Source of the DNA: Antedon mediterranea
Lineage: Eukaryota > Echinodermata > Crinoidea > Comatulida > Antedonidae
Direction: 5' to 3'
DNA length: 64,000 nucleotides
Assembly: GCF_964355755.1 (NCBI RefSeq)
Contig: NC_092670.1
Coordinates: 36,381,795-36,445,794 of the forward strand
Shown here: positions 55,701-64,000 of the stretch, piece after piece
Position numbering within the stretch: position 1 is the first letter of the stretch
Layout: every line of letters starts with the position of its first letter
Notes under the pieces: generated by a model
The model's database searches: none
Seen by the model: only the letters and a program-made list of their open reading frames with translations
Told to the model about the DNA's origin: nothing
Made by a program: the position numbers and the translations under genes

Positions 55701-58700
55701 GATAAAAAGTGAAAATGGCCATACCTCCTAAACTACTTGATCTATTGATATAATTTTGGTACTAACATACTCAGAACATACATATTTATATTCGCTATAA
55801 TAGAACATTTTGGCCAAAATTGACCGGAAATACCATTTCTGACAATTTGACCTTTGACCTTGATATGTTGTATCTTGGTAACCACTAACCGTAGGGAAAC
55901 AAATGATGGCTCAAATTGTTCAGAATGTACATATTTACATTTATTGTAATGAGACATTTTGTCAAAAAATGGTTAGAAGTAAAGGTTATTGACCTTTAAC
56001 CTTTATCTATGTAGAATTTCCATATCTCGGCAACTATGTGTGGTAGAGATTTAAAATTGGGCTCTAAATACTGAGAATATACTTATTTATATTTACTCTA
56101 ATGAAACAGTTATGACAGAAAATGACCAGAAACGACATGTTTGACCATTGACCTTGATATGCTATATTTCGATAATGACTGACTGAGATACACCATTTAT
56201 GGCTCAATTTGTTCAGAATATAATTATAACTTTTAAATTTCTAATTACGGTATAGCAGCAATTGATTAGATATTGTGCATGTATTTAGTACGGCATCTTA
56301 AACAACTGTTCCAACTTCGTCTTCATCATCGTCATCAATCTTTCTATCTACGTTGTCGCATTCTTTTAGTTGACACACTCCACAAACTGAAGCACATGCC
56401 AATCCATAGCATCTACAACTGCAACATACAGTTTTACATCCAGTAGTACAGTTACAATGGATGATTTTCAAAAGTTCTTCTGAAGCAGCAGTTTCCATCG
56501 TCATTATTGGCACAAATGTTTTATTACAAACTTTCCATCCCCACTTGGTAGCATCCATGCTATTATCTTTCTATAGCCATTGCATGATTTGACTGACGTT
56601 CTGTAGCAGATGACGTTGGTGGTAGTTGTTGAGGCTAGGTTTGATAAATGATTTACCCTCAACAACTTTTTTATTAAATAGCTTGCATCTGTAGCTATTC
56701 AGGGAATCCAGTGACTTCGCTCCAAAAAGAATAGACATGTCCTTCAGTCCAAACTCCTCGATAGTTTAAAGTTTCTGATGCGGTTGAGTGAAAATATCGG
56801 CACACATGTCATATTCTGGGTTACTTTCAATCAATTTATTAAATGCCGCTTTCTTGCCGATTCCGAAAATCCTAGACGTCGAATCACAACCAGTGAATGC
56901 ATGCACTATGGGTAATGCATTTCACATTTTATATCCTAAAACAGATTTCAATCTGGTTACATTAATCACTCTAGTAGGCCCATCTTTTCCTTTGTCTAAT
57001 CTGAAGTACACTTCTCGGTTTGTTGTATTTACATGATACAGTAAAAGTACCAGTAAGTCCGTGTCTTCTCCAATCAAAGTTACTGTATTATGTTCAGAGA
57101 CTTCAACTGTTGCCACAGAGCAATGTCAGCATCGGCATTGTTTTTTTTTGTTTTTTTTAAAACCATATTTAATGAGGGTGATCCACGCAGCTATTGCTGA
57201 TCATTAGGGACCCTCAGAGGTTCACAAGACAAACATATACACAAGATGCTCTACAAAACAAAGTCTTATTACAAGTCTTTGGGAGTGGAGTAATTTGGTC
57301 CTTAGAAAAAATCCTGACATGTGACGGGACTTGAACTCAGGACCCTTGGAGTGGTAGCCAAGCATCATAACCATAACTCGTTGGCTGCATGTCGTACAGG
57401 ACATTCTTTTTTCTGTAGCTCATATGAAAGCATGTTGATAAATTTGTGTTTGTTCTCATGCCTTGACAGGAATTCTTCTTTCTTTCCATCAAATTCAGTT
57501 AGGACAAATCTCTCTAGACGATGTAATGAAATATGAACTAAGTCCGTTTCCACCCTCACTCTTCGAAGCCAAAGACATCTTTAGGAAGGCAAATAAACCA
57601 ATAAATTGATAGAAAGTAACCTAGAATATGACACTGATGTGTGCCGATATTTTCACTCAACCGCATCAGAAACTTCAAACTATCGAGGAGTTTGGATTAA
57701 AGGCCATGTCTATTCTTTTTGGAGCCAAGTCACTGGATTTCCTAAATAGCTACAGATGCAAGCTGTTTAATAAGAAAGTTGCTGAGGGTAAATAATTTAT
57801 CAAACCTCAACAACTACTACCACCAACCTCATCTGCTACAAAATGTCACAGTCTTAGAGTATACTATCAAATCATGCAATGGATAAAGAAAGATAATACC
57901 ATGGATGCTGCCAAGTTGGGGAAGTTTTTAATAAAACATTTGTGCCAATAATGACGATTGAAACTGCTGCTTCAGAAGAACTTTTGAAAATCATCCATTG
58001 TAACTGTACTACTGGATGTAAAACTGTATGTTGCAGTTGTAGATGCTATGGATTGGCATGTGCTTCAGTTTGTGGAGTGTGTCAACTAAAAGAATGCGAC
58101 AACGTAGTTAGAGAGATTGACGACGATGATGACGAAGTTGAAACAGTTGTTTAGGATGCCGTACTAAATACATGCACAATATCCAATCAACTGCTGCTAT
58201 ACCGTAATTAGAAATTTAAAATTATTATTATATTCGTTTTTGTTTACTTTTCCGGTTTTTTATTCACTATTATTATTAAGAATGTATACAGTACTGTATG
58301 TTCTGAACAATTTGAACTTGAACTCATATTCTAAATATAATATAATAAATGTAAAATATTACAGTTACTTGATTCCCAGGAAAGCTCTTAATTCCATGGG
58401 TAGATTAGACCATTACGAAATAAAAATAATTATATTCTGAACAAATTGAGCCATAAATAGTGTATCTCAGTCAGTCATTATCGAAATATAGCATGTCAAG
58501 GTCAATGGTAAAAAAAATGTCGTTTCTGGTCATTTTTTGTCAAACTGTTTCATTAGAGTAAATATAAATAAGTATATTCTCAGTATTTAGAGCCCAATTT
58601 TAAATCTCTACCACACATAGTTGCCGAGATATGGAAATTCTACATAGATAAAGGTTAAAGGTCAATAACCTTTACTTCCAACCATTTTTTGACGAAATGT

Positions 58701-61700
58701 CTTATTACAATAAATGTAAATATGTACATTCTGAACAATTTGAGCCATCATTTGTTTCCCTACGGTCAGTTATTACCAAGATACAACATATCAAGGTCAA
58801 AGGTCAAATTGTCAGAAATGGTATTTCCGGTCAATTTTGGCCAAAATGTTCTATTATAGCGAATATAAATATGCATGTTCTGAGTATGTTGGTACCAAAA
58901 TTATATCAATAGACCAAGTAGTTTAGGAGGTATGGCCATTTTCACTTTTTATCTATTTTGGCGGCCATCTTGAAAAAAACCACTTTCCGGGGGTCGAAAT
59001 TCTTGAGACTTTTTTTCTGTTGTTTAGTAGAATCAATACTACCAAATTCCGTTGAAAAACCTTTTGTTGCAATTTTTTTGAGGTTGGCCCCTTTTTTTCA
59101 TTAGTTCTACTCTACTATATATGCGAAAAAATAAGAATGACCTATTAGTATTAAATTTCAGCCCGGAGAGGAGCTTATGCCTGTGTAATGTATCATGATG
59201 AGTACAACTACTAATTTCCACATATGGAAGGACTTCGTTCAATGTATCTCATCTGCTACGCTCCTACAATCCTCTAGGTCATGGGATAACTAGAATTAGA
59301 GAAGTTAAATATCTTACTTAATATAGTTAGCCTTTTTATCTTCTTTCCAATCTTTATTCAATTGGTGTATTTTACATGCTACATAACGTTGTTCATCTAG
59401 ATCAAAGCCCTTGTGAACTTCACTGAATCCTCCTTTTCCAAGCAACTTCAATAGTAGGTATCGTTTATTTAGCACGGGGTTGTCTTTGAAGCGGGATAAG
59501 TCCTCATTATGTATTCGTTTAAGTTCACGTATATGCAAATTACGACTGCGCTCTAGTTTTTCTAATTCTACTTGTAAATCGGCTTCCTCCTGTAAAAACA
59601 ATTGTCAATTTTGTTAATTTAAATAGCATTAATTCAAAAAACAAAAAGGACTATTAAGAATAAAGAATTATACAACACAATTCAAACCAAGAATTTATGG
59701 CTTAGTCTACACTTCACTTTTGTTTGCAACTTTTTGGAGAAGTTTGCTCAAGTTTGTTAGTGTAGACTGGGCGTAAAAGGTGGGGTTACACCATACTTTT
59801 ATAGATTGTGCTTAAAAGGTAGGCCTACACTTTATAGTTGTACAGATTGTGCTAGACTTGTTTGTAATATTAGTGCCACTCTTTTTCATAATCAGCAATA
59901 AAGCAAAGAGTACCCATTTTCAATTACCTATAGATAGGCAACAATCACAACGAGAAACATAAACAAGATATTGTACATGAACGGGATCTCACCATTATAT
60001 AAGAATGAACGCATGCACACACACACACAACACCGAATAAACAATGAGGTGACAAGATACCATCAGTACTTGATATAGTTGTACAAACAAGTCAACTTGC
60101 TAGATGCAACTACGACCTAGTATATTACTTACTACCTTGTGTAATTTATTGCAATGTCTGTTGTATGTCACTCTAAAAAAAATCTGTGTACACTTAAAAG
60201 TAGCATTAATCTAAATGCCAACTTTATGTCAATGGCTACCAGATGTCTCTATGTAGACAGTTACTTGAACCACCTACTTTCTTTAGAACTTGTAGTCTTA
60301 GTTTCAGTATCTCGTCCTGTTCATAGTAAGCTTGGGCCGAAAGCTGCGGTACTGAGTTGGATTTGGAGTTAGTCTGCGCCCCTTGTAGGTGGGGCTTCCT
60401 TTTGGTTAAAAGTTTTTTTTGTCGGTCAATTTCATCCCTCTCTTGTGCTAGTCTTTCTTGCTGTCTGGATATTCAAAATAAAAGACATTTAGTTGAAGCT
60501 ACACATGCATTGGGTGTAATATTAATTTATATAAATAATAGTGGAGCTGTAGCTTGGTGGTTAACATGCCTTCCAATCCCAAGGCAGAGTTCAATCCTGA
60601 CCTATTGCCACTAAGCCTCAAATAGGACTAAAGCTCTGTCTACACTATCAAACTAGTGTGATGTGCCCAAATATGATAGTGATATATCACATTTTTTGGT
60701 CACATAAACTTTTACAGTGTAGACAGAGCTTTAGTTTATAAGCACGATAAACCATAAAAATGGTTTATCCCTCCTGTAATTGGCGAGTTTGTGCTCGCTG
60801 CTGGATGCGTCTGTTTTTTTTGTAATTAATGCCGACAAATTACCATGATCTATGGGACAAATTCTTACGCACAGGTTGTTACAAGGAGTCGTTAAAATTT
60901 CATACCTGACAATATCCGTAAAAGCATATCCGTCTTTCCAACTCTCAACAAACTGCGCGCCCTGTCGTTGTGTATTGAACTGTCCTAATCGCAAACGATT
61001 TTCCATGCTAGCCTTACGTACATGCTTTTTCTCTTGTTGTGATTTCTCTAATAGCAGGCTCTTGTTCATTGCTAGACATTTGGTTAAATGATCATTCTGT
61101 TTTTGTAGCTGTTTTTGGGTTTCATTAAGTTCCTGAAATTATAAACATTGAAAATAAAATTATCACACTCGAAAAAGTTTGATAGTGTATAGCACAGTAC
61201 TGAAGTCACAATTCCGGCCCAAGCGTTCAATTAGCTTTTTCCGGTCTGCGATTCAATGGTGGATCTCTATGTTAAGAGGCACGTTACTTCCAAATCGTCA
61301 TTATTTTATAAAACTAATTAACTAACATTCGGTTGAAAATGAAATACAATGCCTGTTAGCATAAATTTTCACCATTGCATTGCAGACCGGAGGAAAAAAT
61401 CATTGAATGCTGAGGTAATTTCCAAGTGGTATTGTGACCACCAGATCTTCGTGTTTGGAAACGCTTGACTGCCAAACACGAAGATCTTCGTGTTTCGCGT
61501 TTTTTTACGAAATCCGGTATACTATAAATATTGACACTATATTCGGTCTGGACCGTCAATATTTTACTATTTGAAAGTAACTAATCTGGTTACGAACGAC
61601 CGTCAAAATCGGTCGCGTGCTAGCTATGCCGCCGAAGCATTACAAAGGTTTTTGTGGATTGGCATGTTTGTTTGTTATCTGAATAAAAAATAATTGAGTC

Positions 61701-63454
61701 ATTTTCAATATGAAGTCTTTAATTTTATTATTGTATGCATACCCTAATTGTTTTGGTGTTTCACGAAACAAACTTGTTTAGAAATGGTATGGATATTATC
61801 ATCAGTTTACTAGCTAGGCTAGTAGTACTAGGCTAGCCTAGGCCTAGTCGTAAAACGGTTCCGGACCAACTTTAGGCCTGGTGTCTTTACCATGTGCATT
61901 TTGGCGAAACATTGATGCAAGATTTATGATTTATAAAATTTAATACATTTTTCGATAGTGATAACTTGTTTTATAGGCCTATCGGTGCCGTGTAAGTAAC
62001 TTTTTCGTTGTTTGTTGATCTCCCTGGGCGATATTTTCATATTGTGAGGCCTTGCACAAAATCGCGAATATCTCGACTTTCTTGCGCAAAACTATGAAAA
62101 ACTAAAAAAGTGGGTTACTTTTATTTTACTATTACGATTTACATATTGCGATTTGAAAATCGTTCTTGGTACCATTGTAAAGCTAAAATCTTTATGATTA
62201 TTTTAGTATAAATTACATATAAATCAGATCAAATACATAGTTTCAATCAGCTTCAATAAAAACATCGAATTGGGTTAAAAACGCTGGCGGTGGCAGTTTC
62301 TAACTGGAAAAACCTCTGGCAATCAAAGTGTTAAAGGTCACATTACCTTCTGTAGTCTTTCCATCATGACATCTTTTTCTTCTATACAACTTGTAGCCTT
62401 CTTTTCAAGTTTTTCTACTCCATCCATACCAAGACTAGTCTGTTAAATTTAAAGAGGAATGATGTAATATTATAACACACCTGATTGTGTTCTTGCAATT
62501 TGATTGGTCATCATGTGTCATTTGGAATTAGTGATATCTAATGGTGATAATGAACGGTTTAATGCACGTTTATCATTTTGCAAATCTTTGCAACGATTGT
62601 TGACTGATTGCAGTCAGAAATCAAAATGTTGTGTGCGCCATCTATAAGTGTTCTACTCCGAATCGTTATTTTAATGGCCTAGCTTCCCCACTGTTCTATT
62701 TTCACCTCGGCTTGCGATTCTCGCCATCAAACTCATAAACATTCACAATTTGTATATTGCACAATGATGTACTATTACATGCTCACATTTTAAACATTTT
62801 TGTGTGTGACGTAGTAGCCTTGTGAATGATGCATGGTGGAAAACCAACCTGTAGTGAACAACTCATGAAAATATTCATCTTATTCAACTCATAAACATTC
62901 ACAATTTGTATATTGCACAATGATGTACTATTACATGCTCACATTTTAAACATTTTTGTGTGTGACGTAGTAGCCTTGTGAATGATGCATGGTGGAAAAC
63001 CAACCTGTAGTGAACAACTCATGAAAATATTCATCTTATTCAACTCATAAACAGTCATTATTTGTGTACTAATATTTTGTATATTGATTAAATCAACAAC
63101 ATAGAATGGCCAACATACTACAGTCAACTCTCCTAATACCAGACTTTTCTCGAAGTCCAAACAGTTCCAAATTCATTTTTACAATTATATAAACACATTC
63201 CGAATACCAGACTTTTCGGAAAAACCAGAAATATTTGATCAGTCCAAAGGCATTCGGTATTGGGAGAGTTGACTGTATAACCAAATAACATTAATTTATC
63301 ATGGTACAAATTAGTTAAGACTACTTACTTGGACCTCTTTGGTTGACATTTCCACATTGAATGATATCAATTGTTTCTGTTGCTGGTATTGTTGCATGTG
63401 AATTAAGTTATTTCCATCGTTATGGTTGCTGTTTGAACCAGTCGGGGATCCAAA
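52705..63454 (-). CDS. TLK2: Tousled-like serine/threonine kinase, 5' end outside the window
   Basis: Eleven coding exons, 571 aa, partial: 63454-63329, 62439-62347, 61132-60906, 60464-60278, 59589-59318, 55256-55167, 54838-54669, 54485-54344, 53761-53650, 53525-53418, 52890-52705 (TGA). The N-terminal half is Gln/Glu/Lys-rich coiled coil, including [13 protein letters not shown]. The kinase domain has the P-loop GKGGFSEV, catalytic Lys in [16 protein letters not shown] in place of HRD (typical of TLKs), DFGLSK, and GTYWYLPPE. TLKs are nuclear kinases that phosphorylate ASF1 and act in chromatin assembly and replication. The C-terminal tail is Ser/Pro-rich and short. The choice of TLK1 or TLK2 as symbol is arbitrary for an invertebrate. 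The upstream exons lie past 64000. The 4-kb intron 55257-59317 holds a large inverted-repeat element. Confidence 0.94.
53164..53176. repeat. G tract of 13 in TLK intron
   Basis: Run of G between TGT and TGTGG; length is likely unstable. Confidence 0.9.
54505..54621. repeat. Tandem repeat of about 53 bp, 2.2 units, TLK intron
   Basis: AATATTTCAATTGATATTAA with TATATATCTAYATGCTAATG is repeated with one base change. Confidence 0.9.
54868..54990 (-). mobile_element. MITE, ending about 30 nt before a TLK 3' splice site
   Basis: TAAAGCTTCTGTCTTCACTATC at the end nearest the exon (exon border 54838), TTTGTCACATAAGAG at the other. One CATATTTGGGCATGTTAC unit. Confidence 0.82.
55349..55545 (+). mobile_element. 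tRNA-derived SINE, family A, abutting the inverted dimer
   Basis: Head with GATTACTGGTCGTGAGAATC, CTCTCGCTACATTGCTTGTA, GATACCGGTTAGATCAAGAC, tail AATGTGAAGCGCATTGAGAG. Its 3' end meets the left end of the element at 55543. Confidence 0.8.
56298..57559 (-). pseudogene. Decayed XPG/FEN1-like nuclease ORF with Cys-rich C-terminus (transposon)
   Basis: Pieces in order on the minus strand: [17 protein letters not shown] and [19 protein letters not shown] (57559-57365); a SINE; then [19 protein letters not shown] (57116-56925); [20 protein letters not shown]; a [10 protein letters not shown] segment; and a Cys-rich stretch with [12 protein letters not shown] and [11 protein letters not shown]. 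The acidic DTDLLVLL and GCDSTS..FGIGKKA motifs match the XPG/FEN1 pattern (acidic centre plus helix-two-turn-helix). In-frame stops follow GYKM and HQKL, and the SINE splits the frame, so it is not a working gene. The Academ superfamily is known to carry an XPG-type nuclease; assignment here is inference. Confidence 0.7.
57166..57385 (-). mobile_element. tRNA-derived SINE, family C, inside the nuclease ORF
   Basis: On the minus strand GGTTATGATGCTTGGCTACC, then GGGTCCTGAGTTCAAGTCCC (B box) and AGACTTGTAATAAGACTTTG. It matches 63610-63765 and interrupts the nuclease frame after RHAANE. Confidence 0.75.
57617..58154 (+). pseudogene. Inverted second copy of the nuclease ORF's 3' part
   Basis: This repeats the left copy inverted from [11 protein letters not shown] onward: [20 protein letters not shown], then a frameshifted middle with a stop at about 57793, then [20 protein letters not shown] and the same Cys-rich tail ending in an Asp-rich run ([10 protein letters not shown]). 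The nuclease core is absent from this copy. Confidence 0.7.
59700..59776. mobile_element. Possible small TIR element
   Basis: TTAGTCTACACT at left and AGTGTAGACTGGGC at right are inverted around 50 bp. The ends resemble, but do not match, the main MITE family. Confidence 0.4.
60540..60832 (+). mobile_element. tRNA-derived SINE, family B, split by a MITE
   Basis: GTGGAGCTGTAGCTTGGTGG, B box GAGTTCAATCCTGACC and CTCAAATAGGAC at left; GTTTATAAGCACGATAAACC, CCTGTAATTGGCGAG and GCTGGATGCG at right. The MITE at 60629-60733 sits between them. Confidence 0.85.
60629..60733 (+). mobile_element. MITE inserted in a SINE
   Basis: TAAAGCTCTGTCTACACTATC to GTGTAGACAGAGCTTTA. Comparison with the intact SINE at 40965 (GACTTAGTTTATGAGC) shows a TA target duplication. 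Confidence 0.9.
61208..61420. repeat. Foldback sequence in TLK intron
   Basis: TTTTTCCGGTCTGCGATTCA.. at about 61236 pairs with ..TTGCAGACCGGAGGAAAAA at about 61380-61400, and GCGTTCAATT with AATCATTGAATGC further out. A second, perfect palindrome AACACGAAGATCTTCGTGTT lies just beyond (61475-61494). Confidence 0.65.
62731..63050. repeat. Two tandem copies of a 156-bp unit, TLK intron
   Basis: ACTCATAAACATTCACAATT.. starts at 62731 and again at 62887; the copies are nearly identical and a third begins at 63043. Confidence 0.95.
63121..63275. mobile_element. TIR element CAGTCAACTCTCC, TA duplication
   Basis: CAGTCAACTCTCCTAATACC at left and GGTATTGGGAGAGTTGACTG at right, flanked by TA (63119-63120, 63276-63277). 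'CCAGACTTTTC' also occurs at both ends. Tc1/pogo-like non-autonomous element. Confidence 0.85.
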
Positions 63455-63609
63455 CTGAAATTAGTTCCAAAATAGGTAATATTTGAATAGTTAAATGTTA
63501 TTTTAGATTACTGCTTTGTAAATATTATTTAGTATTGTTTTGTTAGACAAATTGCCAACAATAACATAAGTGAATTCATTCACTATCCGTCTTAAAGGTG
63601 GTAATTCTG

Positions 63610-63765
63610 TTCACAAGACAAACATATGCACAAGATGATCTACATAAACAAAGTCTTATTACAAGTCTTTGGGATTTTCATTAGATTCCTGATATGACAT
63701 GATTTGAACCCAGGACCCTTGGATTGGTAGCCAAGCATCATAACCACCAAGCCACCACTCCACTC
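63610..63765 (-). mobile_element. tRNA-derived SINE, family C
   Basis: On the minus strand GGAGTGGTGGCTTGGTGGTT (A box), CCTGGGTTCAAATCATG (B box), and a tail ending in ACATATGTTTGTCTTGTGAAC-like sequence. Confidence 0.8.
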
Positions 63766-63942
63766 AATCAAATAGGATTTGAATCAAAATGAGTGGTCTA
63801 GTGGGTGAGCACAATCAGGACTAATGGGAATTTGTCAATTGTTTATAATAGCGAGCTTTCAATTTGCGTCGATAGGACATTGACATGTTGTTGGTTGTTA
63901 CCTGGATCAGGAAATCACAAAAAGTGTGTCAAGGAATATAGA

Positions 63943-64000
63943 GTGTCTCTGTCTCACACTATCAAACATTATGTGAAAAAAAAATGCGATGTGCCTATAC
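63943..64000 (-). mobile_element. MITE cut by the window edge
   Basis: GTCTCTGTCTCACACTATC, AAACATTATGTGAAAAAAAA and GCGATGTGCC; the rest lies beyond 64000. Confidence 0.75.

Larger units (their letters stand above)
55543..59121. mobile_element. 3.6-kb inverted-dimer transposon in TLK intron
   Basis: The ends TATATAGTAGAGTAGAA (55543) and TTCTACTCTACTATATA (59121) are inverted. The arms, about 55543-56835 and 57598-59121, match each other inverted over more than 1.2 kb, including non-coding subterminal repeats and the 3' end of an ORF. The right arm has an extra stretch of about 220 bp (58210-58440). The centre 56836-57597 is single copy and holds the upstream part of the ORF (minus strand) and a SINE. 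It looks like two copies joined tail to tail around one interior. Confidence 0.85.
63455..64000. other. TLK intron running off the window
   Basis: No further TLK exon was recognised. It holds a family C SINE and the start of a MITE. Confidence 0.6.

Overview
This is a window from an animal nuclear genome. The genes are split into many short exons with GT-AG introns, the DNA is AT-rich, and mobile DNA is dense. The gene set (PMS1 with an HMG box, sorcin, ZC3H10, a Tousled-like kinase, and a STAND NTPase of the kind expanded in marine invertebrates) and the tRNA-derived SINEs suggest an invertebrate deuterostome, possibly an echinoderm. The species is inference.

Layout: (1) 1.2-4.2 kb, minus strand: a complete secreted carboxylesterase (8 exons, 604 aa). 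(2) 4.9-10.3 kb, plus strand: complete PMS1 mismatch-repair protein (13 coding exons, 984 aa), starting 639 bp from the esterase start. (3) 10.7-14.9 kb, minus strand: a second carboxylesterase with the same 8-exon structure, so two paralogues flank PMS1. (4) 14.9-19.1 kb: gene-free, with foldback elements and MITEs. (5) 19.1-25.3 kb, minus strand: sorcin-like penta-EF-hand protein (9 coding exons, 211 aa). (6) 28.6-29.6 kb, minus strand: ZC3H10 CCCH zinc-finger protein in one coding exon. (7) 32.8-48.9 kb, plus strand: a 1007-aa STAND-type NTPase (possible N-myristoylation site, DUF4062-like domain, P-loop NTPase, TPR-like C-terminus; 22 coding exons). (8) 52.7-63.5 kb and beyond the edge, minus strand: a Tousled-like kinase (TLK) missing its 5' exons.

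The genes are ordinary housekeeping or signalling genes with no sign of an operon or pathway cluster. The unusual content lies in the introns and spacers. It includes a TIR family (TTAAGCTCTGTCTACACTATC termini, TA duplication) with about twenty copies and a variable number of internal 'AAATATGGTAGTGATATGCCC'-type repeats; five of these copies end 19-32 nt before 3' splice sites. A 3.6-kb inverted-dimer element in a TLK intron carries a decayed XPG/FEN1-like nuclease ORF with a Cys-rich tail. A minisatellite has amplified an exon end together with its 5' splice site about 16 times. Several foldback elements are built from reiterated short motifs, there are at least four tRNA-derived SINE types, and the octamer TAGGCCTA is far commoner than expected.

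All coordinates, exon joins and copy counts were read by eye from sequence and family knowledge, without transcripts or searches. Intron borders were chosen from GT/AG sites that keep the reading frame and the family alignment.
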